Origin: JAJEFO01 sp965221845
Lineage (GTDB): Bacteria; Pseudomonadota; Alphaproteobacteria; Rhodobacterales; Rhodobacteraceae
Assembly (NCBI GenBank): GCA_965221845.1
Contig: OZ244919.1
Span: 3,658,001 to 3,722,000, forward strand
DNA: 64,000 nt
Reading direction: 5' to 3'
In this document: one piece after another, positions 33,908 through 43,953 of the stretch
Numbering within the stretch: the first letter of the stretch is position 1
How the letters are laid out: each line of letters starts with the position of its first letter
Notes under the pieces: model-generated
Databases searched by the model: none
What the model saw: the letters and a program-made list of their open reading frames with translations, nothing else
Told to the model about the DNA's origin: nothing
Position numbers and translations under genes: made by a program

Positions 33908-36301
33908 ATGCCAAGAGACAACGTCAGCAGTTCCGAAGTGAGCGCGATGCGCGACGCCATCGTCCGGCGCCTTCGGGCATCCGTCGGGAAGAGCGCCGAG
34001 CGCGCCACTCTCCACGATTGGCGCATGGCCCTTTCGCTCGCCTTGCGCGATCTCGTCATGGAGCCCTGGTTCGCCTCCGCGAAAGCGACGTGCAGGGCCA
34101 GGGCGAAGCGGGTCCATTACCTGTCCATGGAGTTTCTGGTGGGCCGCCTGATCGAGGATGTCGCGGCGAACCTCGGGGTCGACGGGGCGGCGCGCGAGGC
34201 GATGGCGTCGCTTGGCCAGGACTATCCGTCCGTGGTTGCCGAGGAGCCGGAGCCGGCCTTGGGCAATGGCGGTCTCGGACGCCTCGCCGCATGCTTCATG
34301 GACAGCCTCGCAACGCTGTCCATCCCTGCCTACGGCTATGGCATACGCTATGAGCACGGGCTGTTCGAGCAGCGCTTTGACAATGGCATGCAGGTCGAGA
34401 GCGCCGAGGCCTGGCTGAGCCGACGGCATGTCTGGGAATTCGAGCGGCCCGAAGTCTCGTACCCGGTTCGTTTCGGGGGCAGCGTCGGCAGAAGCGGCGG
34501 CAACGTTGCCTGGCATCCCGAGGAAACAGTCATTGCCGCCGCCTATGACACGCCGATCATCGGCTGGAGGGGCAAGTGGGCCAACACCCTGCGGCTGTGG
34601 GCGGCCAGGCCCGCCAGGCCCTTCGACCTGGAAAGCTTCAACCGCGGCGACTTCCTGGCCGCCAGTGCGCCCGAAAGCCAGGCGCGGACCCTCTCGCGGG
34701 TGCTGTATCCGGATGACGCAACCGAAGCGGGCAGGGAACTGCGCCTCAAGCAGGAGTACTTCTTCACTTCCGCGTCCCTCCAGGACGTGCTTCGCCGGCT
34801 GGTCCGGGAAGGCCACGCGCCGGCTGACCTCGCGCGCCGGGCGGCGATCCAGCTCAACGACACGCATCCCGCGATCGCGGGTCCGGAGCTCGTTCGCCTG
34901 CTTGCGGACGATCACGGAATGAAGATGAGCGACGCGATCAGGACGGCGCGGGGCTGTCTTGCCTTCACCAACCACACGCTGCTGCCGGAAGCGCTGGAGC
35001 GCTGGCCGGAAGGCCTTTTCGCGCGCGTCCTGCCGCGTCACCACGAGATTGTCGGGATCATCCAGCAAGCCCATCTCCGCGAGACCGGCAGCCCGGTTCG
35101 CATCGTCGATGGCGGCGAGGTCAGGATGGGCGAGCTCGCATTCGTGATGGCGCGCCGGGTCAACGGCGTGTCGGCGGTTCACTCGCGGCTCGTCAAGCGC
35201 ACTGTCTTCGCCGACCTGCTGCGCGCCTATCCGGGTCGCGTCGTCAACCAGACCAACGGCATCACGCCGCGCCGCTGGCTTCACGCCTGCAACGAGCCCC
35301 TGCGCGACCTGATCGACGACGCCGTCGGCGCGGAATGGCCGGATGATCTCGAACGGCTGGCCGGGCTTCGCGACCATCTGGACGACGCAGGCTTCCTGGA
35401 GAGGTTCCGGGCGGCGAAGACGCGGAACAAGCGGCGTCTTGCAGGCTGGCTGCAGGACCGAATCGGCGTGCGCGTCGACCCTGACGCGATGTTCGACGTG
35501 CACATCAAGCGCATCCACGAATACAAGCGCCAGCTCATGAACATCCTGGAGACGGTCGCCCTCTGGAACGAGATCCGGGATGCGCCCAACGGCGACTGGA
35601 CGCCACGCGTCAAGCTGTTCGGGGGCAAGGCCGCGCCAGGCTACGCCATGGCCAAGTCGATCATCCGTCTCATCAACGACGTGGCGGAGACGATCAACCG
35701 CGAGAGGGGCACGCGCGGACTGCTGCAAGTGGTCTATCCCCCCAACTACAACGTCTCGATGGCCGGACTGCTGGTTCCCGCCGCCGACCTGTCCGAGCAG
35801 ATCTCCACGGCCGGAATGGAGGCGTCCGGCACGGGCAACATGAAACTGGCCTTGAACGGCGCCCTCACGATCGGCACGCTGGACGGCGCCAACGTCGAGA
35901 TCCGCGAGCATGTCGGCGCGGAGAACTTCTTCCTGTTCGGCCTGACGGCGGAGGAGGCGGCGGAACGCAGGGCAGTGACGGGATTCTCGCGTGAAGCCAT
36001 CGAGGCCAGCCCGCGCCTTGGCAGAGCGCTCCGCCAGGTGTCGGACGGAACCTTTTCCGGGGGCGATGCAGGACGTCACGAGGCATTGCTCCGGAGCCTC
36101 CATGACCACGACCGCTTCCTTGTCACCTGCGACTTCGACAGCTATTTCGAGACACAGCGCAGGATCGACCGCGCATACGGGGAGACCGCAGGCTGGAACA
36201 GGATGGCGGCCAGGAACACCGCCGGCATGGGCTGGTTCTCGTCCGACCGTGCGGTCCTCGGCTACGCGAAGGACATCTGGAACGCCTTCCCTATGGCGTG
36301 A
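33908..36301 (+). CDS. glgP: Glycogen phosphorylase
   Basis: A 797-residue enzyme that releases glucose-1-phosphate from glycogen ends using pyridoxal phosphate. VHYLSMEFLVGR, PALGNGGLGRLAACFMDSLA, YGIRYEHGLFEQ and DTHPAIA are family blocks. EASGTGNMKLALNGALTIGT carries the PLP-binding Lys. Start chosen at ATG 33908 (MPRDNVSSSEV), giving standard length; an earlier ATG at 33842 adds an unconserved leader. It leads the cluster glgP-glgB-glgC-glgA-glgX-pgm, with a 422-base gap before glgB. Confidence 0.96.
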   Translation: MPRDNVSSSEVSAMRDAIVRRLRASVGKSAERATLHDWRMALSLALRDLVMEPWFASAKATCRARAKRVHYLSMEFLVGRLIEDVAANLGVDGAAREAMASLGQDYPSVVAEEPEPALGNGGLGRLAACFMDSLATLSIPAYGYGIRYEHGLFEQRFDNGMQVESAEAWLSRRHVWEFERPEVSYPVRFGGSVGRSGGNVAWHPEETVIAAAYDTPIIGWRGKWANTLRLWAARPARPFDLESFNRGDFLAASAPESQARTLSRVLYPDDATEAGRELRLKQEYFFTSASLQDVLRRLVREGHAPADLARRAAIQLNDTHPAIAGPELVRLLADDHGMKMSDAIRTARGCLAFTNHTLLPEALERWPEGLFARVLPRHHEIVGIIQQAHLRETGSPVRIVDGGEVRMGELAFVMARRVNGVSAVHSRLVKRTVFADLLRAYPGRVVNQTNGITPRRWLHACNEPLRDLIDDAVGAEWPDDLERLAGLRDHLDDAGFLERFRAAKTRNKRRLAGWLQDRIGVRVDPDAMFDVHIKRIHEYKRQLMNILETVALWNEIRDAPNGDWTPRVKLFGGKAAPGYAMAKSIIRLINDVAETINRERGTRGLLQVVYPPNYNVSMAGLLVPAADLSEQISTAGMEASGTGNMKLALNGALTIGTLDGANVEIREHVGAENFFLFGLTAEEAAERRAVTGFSREAIEASPRLGRALRQVSDGTFSGGDAGRHEALLRSLHDHDRFLVTCDFDSYFETQRRIDRAYGETAGWNRMAARNTAGMGWFSSDRAVLGYAKDIWNAFPMA

Positions 36302-36723
36302 GTTCCGGGGCTCTCCGTCCTGACGCGCCCGGAACGCCGCCGCCATGGTTCCGGGCGGACGGAACGTGCAAGCGCCGCAGGGCCGTCGCATGCGGGCCGA
36401 AACCTCAGAATGTCTCGAGCGTTCTGGAAGGACGGCGGGAAGCGCCGTCTTGTTCCCCCTGGATTCTCATTCGGCGCCTCGGGACCTTCAAATGCGAGAG
36501 CCCTGCGGGCGCTGCCGCCGATCTTGCCGCGCCTTGGCCAAGGCGATAAGCCTCCGCTGAGCGCGCTCCGGTCCGACGGGAGCGCGGCCGTCTGCGGCGC
36601 CGCGCCCCGGCCGCGATGGTCGCGTCCGGCGCGCTCACGCGTCCGGGCGCCCCTACGGCCCGAAACATTCGTCCGGCGTCGCCCTTCCCGGGGCCGGCGC
36701 GGCTGCGCAAGGGACATGACAGC
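36302..36723. other. Gap between glgP and glgB
   Basis: 422 bases of GC-rich DNA with no supported gene. It may carry a separate promoter for glgB-glgC-glgA-glgX; none is obvious. Confidence 0.4.
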
Positions 36724-38925
36724 ATGCTGGAAGCCGAGGACGCGCGCAGGATTTCGGCGGGAACGCATGCGGACCCGTTCTCCGTGCTGGGCGTGCACGA
36801 GGTTGACGGAAGGCAGACAGTAAGGGTCTTCATGCCGGACGCGACCGGGGTCGAGCTGCTCGACCCTTCGACCCGGCGCCGCATCGCGACCTTGAGGCAG
36901 GTGTCCGGGGCGCCGGGCGTTTTCGTCGGACAGGCCGCGCGTCGCGGGAAGCCGTTCGCCTACCTTCTCCGCATCTTCCACGGCGACGGCCAGCGGGTTG
37001 CCGACGATCCGTACAGGTACGGGCCTGTTCTCGGGGAGCTGGACGAACACCTCATCGGCGAGGGCGCGCACCTGGATCTCTGGAAGGCCCTGGGCGCGCA
37101 TGTCATGACGCATGAGGGGACGGAGGGCACGCATTTTGCGGTCTGGGCCCCGAATGCGCGCCGCGCTTCGGTTGTCGGAGACTTCAACTGCTGGGACGGC
37201 CGTCGCCATGTGATGCGACTGCGCGGGCGGACCGGCGTCTGGGAGACGTTCGTTCCCGGCGTCGGAGAGGGCGCGTCCTACATGTACGAGCTTCTCGGGC
37301 CCGACGGGCGTCTCCTGCCGCAAAGGGCCGACCCTTTCGGATTCGGTTCCGAGCACCCGCCCCGGACGGCGTCTGTCGTGCGACGGCTGGACGCCCACGC
37401 ATGGGAGGACGAGCAATGGATCTCGTCCCGCGCGGCGCGACAGGGGATCGACCAGCCGATATCCGTATACGAGGTCCATCTCGGCTCCTGGCGGCGCGTG
37501 CCGGAAGAGGGCGACAGGCCGCTGTCCTACGTGGAGCATGCGCGGCATCTCGTCGGCTACGCCAGGGACATGGGCTTCACGCATATCGAGCTGATGCCCG
37601 TCGCGGAGTTCCCTTTCGACGGTTCCTGGGGCTACCAGCCGGTCGGCCTCTACGCGCCCACGGTTCGTCACGGCACGCTGGAAGAGTTCCGTCACCTCGT
37701 CGAGGCCTGCCACGCCGCCGGAATCGGCCTGATCCTGGACTGGGTGCCGGGACACTTCCCCGGGGATCCGCACGGACTCGGGCGTTTCGACGGCACGCCG
37801 CTGTACGAGCATCGGGATCCCCGCGAGGGCTTTCACCCGGACTGGAACACGCTGATATACAATTACGGTCGCCGGGAGGTGTCCAACTACCTTGTCGCCA
37901 ACGCGCTGTACTGGCTGAAGGAGCATCACGTGGACGGGTTGCGCGTCGATGCGGTGGCGTCGATGCTCTATCGGGACTATTCGCGAAAGGAGGGGGAGTG
38001 GATCCCGAACAGGCACGGAGGCCGCGAGAACCTCGAGGCGATCTCGTTCATGCAGCGCACCAACGCCGCTGCCTACGGCGACGTGCCCGGCATCATGATG
38101 GTTGCCGAGGAATCCACCGCCTTTCCCGGCGTCAGCAGGCCGGTCGACCGGGGAGGCCTCGGATTCGGGTTCAAGTGGAACATGGGCTGGATGAACGACA
38201 CGCTGTCCTACATGAGGGAGGATCCGGTGCATCGAAAGCACCATCACCACAAGATGACGTTCGGCCTGCAGTACGCGTTCTCGGAGAATTTCATCCTGCC
38301 CCTCAGCCACGACGAGGTTGTCCACGGCAAGGGATCGATGATCGACAAGATGCCCGGCAACGGGCTCGACAAGTTTGCGAACCTGCGCGCCTATTACGGC
38401 TTCATGTGGGGCCATCCTGGCAAGAAGCTTGTCTTCATGGGCTGCGAGTTCGCGCACGGCGCGGAATGGAATCACGACTCGTCGCTGGACTGGAGCCTGC
38501 TCGAGAGCGACCTGCACGGCGGGATGCAGCGTCTTGTGCGGGACCTGAACGCGCTCTACCGCAGTGCGCCCGGCCTTCATCGGCGCGACTGCAGGCCTGA
38601 CGGATTCGCGTGGATCGAGGACGGCGCCTGCGAAGAATCCATTCTCGCCTGGCTTCGGCGGGGCGGGGACGGGATCCCGCCGGTCCTGGTCGTGTGCAAC
38701 TTCACGCCGGTGGAACGGAGGGACAGGCGAATCGGCGTTCCCGAACCCGGCCGCTGGGTCGAGCTGCTGAACACCGATGCCGCGGCCTATGGCGGAGGCG
38801 GTCGCGGGAATGCCGGCGGCGCGGACAGCGAGCGCGTGGCGGCATCGGGCTGCGAGCACTCCCTGTGCCTGACCCTGCCGCCGCTGTCGACGCTGTTTCT
38901 CGGGCCGCGGGGAGGAGGGGCCTGA
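36724..38925 (+). CDS. glgB: 1,4-alpha-glucan branching enzyme
   Basis: A 733-residue GH13 enzyme forming alpha-1,6 branches. An N-terminal carbohydrate-binding module (DPFSVLGVHEVDG) and a second early-set domain (EGTHFAVWAPNARRASVVGD) precede the barrel. Catalytic regions are GLRVDAVASMLYRDYSR (nucleophile Asp), MMVAEEST (acid/base Glu) and LPLSHDEVVHG. Start ATG 36724 (MLEAEDARRI) agrees with family length. glgC follows by 33 bases. Confidence 0.97.
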   Translation: MLEAEDARRISAGTHADPFSVLGVHEVDGRQTVRVFMPDATGVELLDPSTRRRIATLRQVSGAPGVFVGQAARRGKPFAYLLRIFHGDGQRVADDPYRYGPVLGELDEHLIGEGAHLDLWKALGAHVMTHEGTEGTHFAVWAPNARRASVVGDFNCWDGRRHVMRLRGRTGVWETFVPGVGEGASYMYELLGPDGRLLPQRADPFGFGSEHPPRTASVVRRLDAHAWEDEQWISSRAARQGIDQPISVYEVHLGSWRRVPEEGDRPLSYVEHARHLVGYARDMGFTHIELMPVAEFPFDGSWGYQPVGLYAPTVRHGTLEEFRHLVEACHAAGIGLILDWVPGHFPGDPHGLGRFDGTPLYEHRDPREGFHPDWNTLIYNYGRREVSNYLVANALYWLKEHHVDGLRVDAVASMLYRDYSRKEGEWIPNRHGGRENLEAISFMQRTNAAAYGDVPGIMMVAEESTAFPGVSRPVDRGGLGFGFKWNMGWMNDTLSYMREDPVHRKHHHHKMTFGLQYAFSENFILPLSHDEVVHGKGSMIDKMPGNGLDKFANLRAYYGFMWGHPGKKLVFMGCEFAHGAEWNHDSSLDWSLLESDLHGGMQRLVRDLNALYRSAPGLHRRDCRPDGFAWIEDGACEESILAWLRRGGDGIPPVLVVCNFTPVERRDRRIGVPEPGRWVELLNTDAAAYGGGGRGNAGGADSERVAASGCEHSLCLTLPPLSTLFLGPRGGGA

Positions 38926-38958
38926 GAGCCTTCACGTCCAGTCAAGGGGAGACATGCG

Positions 38959-40218
38959 ATGGACCGGGAGATGCACAAGCTTGCCCAGCAGTCGATGGCG
39001 TTCGTGCTGGCCGGCGGGCGTGGCAGCCGACTATACGAAATGACCGACCGGAGAGCCAAGCCGGCCATCTTCTTCGGCGGCAAGAGCCGGATCATCGACT
39101 TTCCCCTCTCCAATGCGGTGAACTCCGGCATTCGCCGCATCGGCGTCGCGACGCAGTACAAGGCGCACTCGCTCATTCGGCACCTTCAGCGCGGCTGGAG
39201 CTTCTTTCGCGCCGAGCGCAACGAGTCGCTCGACATCCTGCCGGCGTCGCAGCAGCTCAACGACGAGAACTGGTACAAGGGCACGGCGGATGCGGTGATG
39301 CAAAACGCCGGGATCATTCGAGGATACGGGCCCAAATACATCGTGATCCTCGCCGGCGACCACGTCTACAAGCAGGACTACGCGATGATGATCGCGCATC
39401 ACGTCGAAAGCGGCGCCGACGTCACCGTCGGCTGCATGGAGGTGCCGCGCGCCGAAGCGAGGGGTTTCGGCGTGATGAAGGTCGACGCCGGGGACGGCAT
39501 TCTCGACTTCGTGGAAAAGCCCGAGGATCCTCCCGCCATGCCCGGCAACGCGAACGCGGCGCTTGCGAGCATGGGCATCTACGTGTTCGAGACGTCGCGC
39601 CTGCTCTCGATCCTGGAGGACATGAAGGACGATCCCGGCTACGGGCACGACTTCGGCGGCGACGTGATCCCCGGGATCGTCAGGGCGGGCGGTGCGGTCG
39701 CGCACCCCTTCAGCCGCTCCTGCGTCCGCTCTTCCGCAGAGGAAGGCGCCTACTGGCGGGATGTGGGCACGATCGACGCGTACTGGCAGGCCAACATCGA
39801 CCTCACGGACTTTCGGCCCGCGCTGGACCTCCACGACCAGAGCTGGCCGATCTGGACCTACTCGGAGCTTACGGCGCCTGCGAAGTTCATCCACAACGAG
39901 GACGGCCGGCGCGGGCACGCAATCTCCTCCATGGTGTCCGGCGGCTGCATCATCTCAGGCTCGAGCCTGAAGCGCTGCCTCCTGTTCACCGGCGTCAAGA
40001 CCCACTCGTTCTCGCGGCTCGAGGGAGTCGTCGCGATGCCTTATGTCGAGATCCACAGGGGCGCGCGGCTGACGAATGCCGTGATCGATCGCGGCGTCGT
40101 GATCCCGAAAGGGCTTGTGGTCGGCGAGGATCCGGAGCTGGATGCCAGGCGGTTCCGCAGGACCGACGACGGGATCTGCCTGATCACGAGACAGATGATC
40201 GAGCGTCTGGAGCCCTGA
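38959..40218 (+). CDS. glgC: Glucose-1-phosphate adenylyltransferase
   Basis: A 419-residue ADP-glucose pyrophosphorylase, the committed step of glycogen synthesis. LAGGRGSRLYEMTDRRAKPA is the nucleotide and glucose-phosphate loop; ILAGDHVYKQDY holds the metal Asp; IVDFVEKP-like ILDFVEKPEDPP binds the sugar phosphate. The C-terminal left-handed beta-helix (GHAISSMVSGGCIISGSSLK) is the allosteric domain. It lies between glgB and glgA; glgA starts one base after its stop. Confidence 0.97.
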   Translation: MDREMHKLAQQSMAFVLAGGRGSRLYEMTDRRAKPAIFFGGKSRIIDFPLSNAVNSGIRRIGVATQYKAHSLIRHLQRGWSFFRAERNESLDILPASQQLNDENWYKGTADAVMQNAGIIRGYGPKYIVILAGDHVYKQDYAMMIAHHVESGADVTVGCMEVPRAEARGFGVMKVDAGDGILDFVEKPEDPPAMPGNANAALASMGIYVFETSRLLSILEDMKDDPGYGHDFGGDVIPGIVRAGGAVAHPFSRSCVRSSAEEGAYWRDVGTIDAYWQANIDLTDFRPALDLHDQSWPIWTYSELTAPAKFIHNEDGRRGHAISSMVSGGCIISGSSLKRCLLFTGVKTHSFSRLEGVVAMPYVEIHRGARLTNAVIDRGVVIPKGLVVGEDPELDARRFRRTDDGICLITRQMIERLEP

Positions 40219-40219
40219 C

Positions 40220-41656
40220 GTGAACCTGCTGTTCGTGGCCTCTGAGTGCGCGCCGTTTGTCAAGACCGGCGGCCTCGCCGACGTGATCGGCGCCCTGCCC
40301 AAGGCCCTCGCGTCCGTCGGGGTCAGGGTCAGGGTGCTGATCCCGGCCTACCCTCCGCTCGCGGGCATCGCCGCGGCAGGCAGCCCGGTCGCGCGGTTCG
40401 GGGATCTCCTTGGCGGCGGGGCCGAGGTCAGGGCGGCGCGTGCGTGCGGGGCGGATCTCCTGCTGCTCGCGGCCCCGCACCTGTTTGACCGTGCGGGGGG
40501 CGTCTACCTGGGGCCGGACGGACGCGACTGGCCTGACAACCACTTGCGCTTCGCCGCCTTGAGCCTGGCCGGTGCGGAGATCGGGCTGGATGGCGTGGAC
40601 GGCTGGAAGCCAGACGTCGTGAACGTGCATGACTGGCAGGCCGGCCTGCTGCCGGCCTATCTCGCGCAGTCCGCGCGGAGCGCGCCTCCCGTTGTCATGA
40701 CCATTCACAACGTCGCTTTCCAGGGCCTGTTCGACGCCGCGCACCTTCCGGACCTGGGGCTTGAGCCTGGAATGTTCACCGCAGACGGCATCGAGTATTA
40801 CGGCAAGATCAGCTTCCTGAAGGCGGGCATCGCGCTGTCCGACAGGATCACGACGGTGAGCCCGAGCTACGCCCGCGAACTGCTGACGCCGGAGTGCGGG
40901 ATGGGCATGGAGGGCGTGCTCGCCGCGCGGCGCGGCGACATCAGCGGCATCCTGAACGGAATTGATCTCGAGGTCTGGAACCCGGAAACGGACCCGCACC
41001 TGCTCCGGACCTACTCGGCGCGCGCGCCGAGGGGCAAGGCGGCGAACAGGCCCGGGATCGAGGCCCGGTTCGGGCTGGCGCGGGGCGACGGGCCTCTGTT
41101 CTGCGCCGTCAGCCGCCTGACTTCGCAAAAGGGCGTGGACCTTTTGCTGCAGTGCCTGCCGGATCTTGTCGCCGAAGGCGCGAGCCTGGCGATTCTGGGG
41201 GCGGGCGACCGCCAGACGGAGCGGCAGCTTGCGGCTGCCGCGGACCTCCACCCCGGCCGGGTCGGCCTGATTGCCGGCCATGACGAACCGCTCGCGCACC
41301 TGCTGCAGGGCGGAAGCGACGCCATCCTGGTCCCGTCGCGTTTCGAGCCGTGCGGCCTGACGCAGCTCTGCGGGCTGCGATACGGCACGCTGCCGGTCGT
41401 CGCGAGGACCGGCGGGCTTGCCGACACGGTCATCGACGCGAACGAGGCCGCCCTGGCGGCCGGCTGCGCGACGGGCATCCAGTTCGCCCCGCGCGACGCC
41501 GCGGCGCTGGGGCAGGCGATCGCCCGGGCCTGCGCGCTGCACCGGCGCCCGAAGGCATGGGCGGGCATGATGCGCCGCGCCATGCGCCATCCGGTGGGAT
41601 GGGAGGCCTCGGCGACGGCCTATCGGGAGATCTACGCGAGCCTTGCGGGGAAATGA
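40220..41656 (+). CDS. glgA: Glycogen synthase (ADP-glucose)
   Basis: A 478-residue GT5 glucosyltransferase that extends alpha-1,4 chains from ADP-glucose. The N-terminal KTGGLADVIGALPKAL holds the ADP-glucose-binding Lys; NVHDWQAGLLPAYL and the C-terminal ILVPSRFEPCGLTQL with catalytic Glu are family blocks. The start is GTG at 40220. Its stop overlaps the glgX ATG (ATGA), so translation is coupled. Confidence 0.97.
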   Translation: MNLLFVASECAPFVKTGGLADVIGALPKALASVGVRVRVLIPAYPPLAGIAAAGSPVARFGDLLGGGAEVRAARACGADLLLLAAPHLFDRAGGVYLGPDGRDWPDNHLRFAALSLAGAEIGLDGVDGWKPDVVNVHDWQAGLLPAYLAQSARSAPPVVMTIHNVAFQGLFDAAHLPDLGLEPGMFTADGIEYYGKISFLKAGIALSDRITTVSPSYARELLTPECGMGMEGVLAARRGDISGILNGIDLEVWNPETDPHLLRTYSARAPRGKAANRPGIEARFGLARGDGPLFCAVSRLTSQKGVDLLLQCLPDLVAEGASLAILGAGDRQTERQLAAAADLHPGRVGLIAGHDEPLAHLLQGGSDAILVPSRFEPCGLTQLCGLRYGTLPVVARTGGLADTVIDANEAALAAGCATGIQFAPRDAAALGQAIARACALHRRPKAWAGMMRRAMRHPVGWEASATAYREIYASLAGK

Positions 41657-43779
41657 GTTTCAGGATCGGCCAGTCGATGACACGGTTTTCCGTCACCGCC
41701 GGGACCTTTGACCGCCTCGGCGCCCATCACGACGGCGGCGGCGTCAATTTTGCCGTCTTCTCGGAGCATGCCTCGAAGATCGAGCTTTGCCTTTTCTCCG
41801 CGGACGGAGGCAGGGAGGTCGGCCGCGTCCGGCTGCCGGAACGGACCGGCCCGGTCTGGCACGGCTATGTCGAGGGCCTGCCTGTGGGGAGCCTTTACGG
41901 CTACCGGGCCCATGGCAGCTACGCGCCCGAATCGGGGCATCGCTTCAATCCGAACAAGCTGCTCAACGATCCGTACACGCGCGAGTATTCCGGGCATTGG
42001 AGACACCATGCCGCCACCTTCGGCTATGACACTTCGTCGCCGGAGGGAGACCTGTCGTTCAGCCGCGCCGACAGCGGCCCGCATGTGCCGAAATCCGTCG
42101 TCTCGGATCCCGGTACGTTCGGCGGGATCCCCGGCGGAAGGCACGGGCGCGGCGACAGCGACCTGATCTACGAGGCCCATGTCAAGGGCCTGACCCGGCA
42201 GCATCCGGGCGTGCCGGAGGAACTGCGCGGAACCTACGAGGGCCTGGCCTGCGACCCGGTCGTCGAGCACCTGCAACGGCTTGGCGTGAAGGCGATCGAG
42301 CTGCTGCCCGTTCACGGCTTCGTCGACGACGCGTTTCTTCTCGAGCGCGGCCTGAGGAACTACTGGGGCTACAACTCCATCGGGTTCTTCGTCGCCGAAC
42401 CGCGCTATTTCGGGCCGTCGGGACTGGCAGGCTTCCGCAGCATGGTCGACCGGTTTCACGAGGCCGGGATCGAGGTCGTCCTGGATGTCGTCTACAATCA
42501 CACTGCCGAGGGCGACCATCGCGGGCCCACGCTGTCCTTCCGCGGCCTCGACAACGCCTCATACTACCGGCTGCTTGCCGGGCAGCCGCGCTACTACGTC
42601 AATGACACAGGATGCGGAAACACCCTGAACGTCTCGCATCCCTACGTGCTGCGCCTGGTCCTCGACAGTCTCAGGTTCTGGGTCGAGTGCATGGGCGTGG
42701 ACGGATTCCGCTTCGATCTGGCCACCACGCTGGGACGCGAGAGCCACGGGTTCGATCCGCACGGCGGATTCTTCGACGCGCTGAGGCAGGATCCCGTTCT
42801 CGCGCGGGTGCGCCTGATCGCGGAGCCCTGGGACGTCGGGCCGGGCGGGTACCAGCTGGGCGGGTTCCCGCACGAGTTCTCGGAATGGAACGACAGCTAC
42901 CGCGACGCCGTGCGGCGCTACTGGCGGGGCGATGCGCACAGCGCGCAGGAGCTGGGCGCCCGCCTGCTGGGATCGGCCGACAAGTTCGACCGTGCGGGGC
43001 GGCGCAGCTGGTCTTCGATAAACTTCGTCGCCTCGCATGACGGCTTCACGATCGCAGACGCGACGCGCTACTCCTGCAAGCGCAACGAGGCCAATCTCGA
43101 GAACGGCAAGGACGGACACGACTCGAACTTCAGCGACAACTGCGGAATCGAGGGGGACACCGACGACCGGGAAATCCAGGCCGTCCGCCACCGCCGCGTC
43201 CGCAACATGCTGGCCACGCTGTTCCTGTCCCAGGGCACGCCGATGCTTCTGGCAGGGGACGAGTTCGGCAACACGCAGGCCGGCAACAACAACTCCTACT
43301 GCCAGGACAACGAGATCGGCTGGCTGGACTGGGACCGCGCGGACAGGCGCCTCGCGGATTTCGTCGCGACGCTGTCGGCCTTTCGGACCGCGCATCCGTC
43401 CGTGCGCCAGTCGCGCTTCCTGCACGGCGCCGCGCGGGATGCCGACGGGCTGGCCGACGTCGAATGGACCGACTTCAACGGCGCGGCGCTTCAATGGCAG
43501 GATCCCGGCCTGTCGAACATCTGCCTGACGCTGAGGCGCTCGGCCGACGCCCAGGACGGCGGGCCCGGCGACGACGTGGTGCTGGCCGCGTTCAACCGGA
43601 CGGACAGGACGCTGGAGGTGAGGCTTCCGCGGCTGGATCCGGGCATGCGCTGGATGCGCGGCATCGACACGGACCTGGCCGTGCAGCCGGCCGCACGCGC
43701 GGCCGGGTCCGATGCCGCGCCGGTCGCAGGGCACTCCGTGGCGGCCTTCTTCGTGGAGCGGCATCGTGCCCGGCGATGA
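41653..43779 (+). CDS. glgX: Glycogen debranching enzyme GlgX
   Basis: A 708-residue GH13 isoamylase-type enzyme that removes alpha-1,6 branches from phosphorylase-limited glycogen. An N-terminal CBM48 (GGVNFAVFSEHASKIELCLF) precedes the barrel: LDVVYNHTAEG, GFRFDLATTLGRE (nucleophile Asp), LIAEPWDVGPGGYQ (acid/base Glu) and FVASHDGFTIAD. The start at 41653 overlaps the glgA stop. Its presence with glgP makes the cluster able to both build and degrade glycogen. Confidence 0.97.
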   Translation: MSFRIGQSMTRFSVTAGTFDRLGAHHDGGGVNFAVFSEHASKIELCLFSADGGREVGRVRLPERTGPVWHGYVEGLPVGSLYGYRAHGSYAPESGHRFNPNKLLNDPYTREYSGHWRHHAATFGYDTSSPEGDLSFSRADSGPHVPKSVVSDPGTFGGIPGGRHGRGDSDLIYEAHVKGLTRQHPGVPEELRGTYEGLACDPVVEHLQRLGVKAIELLPVHGFVDDAFLLERGLRNYWGYNSIGFFVAEPRYFGPSGLAGFRSMVDRFHEAGIEVVLDVVYNHTAEGDHRGPTLSFRGLDNASYYRLLAGQPRYYVNDTGCGNTLNVSHPYVLRLVLDSLRFWVECMGVDGFRFDLATTLGRESHGFDPHGGFFDALRQDPVLARVRLIAEPWDVGPGGYQLGGFPHEFSEWNDSYRDAVRRYWRGDAHSAQELGARLLGSADKFDRAGRRSWSSINFVASHDGFTIADATRYSCKRNEANLENGKDGHDSNFSDNCGIEGDTDDREIQAVRHRRVRNMLATLFLSQGTPMLLAGDEFGNTQAGNNNSYCQDNEIGWLDWDRADRRLADFVATLSAFRTAHPSVRQSRFLHGAARDADGLADVEWTDFNGAALQWQDPGLSNICLTLRRSADAQDGGPGDDVVLAAFNRTDRTLEVRLPRLDPGMRWMRGIDTDLAVQPAARAAGSDAAPVAGHSVAAFFVERHRARR

Positions 43780-43953
43780 GAGGCGATGCCGGGCCCGCCC
43801 GGCCCGCCAGGGTCCGCGGAACCCCCTGACGCCGTCGCGGCCGGCCGCGGAAACGTCGCGCCGCGGCAGGGGCGCCGTCCCGGGAGGCCGGGCTTCCGGC
43901 GACCGGCGGGAATCGCGGAAGGATCCAGCCGCCACGTTGCAAGGACATGCCAT

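Noticed and set aside
33779..36391. 870-codon minus-strand open frame opposite glgP
   Set aside because: Shadow of glgP, which shows the full phosphorylase motif set; the same holds for the long frames opposite glgB, glgX and pgm.
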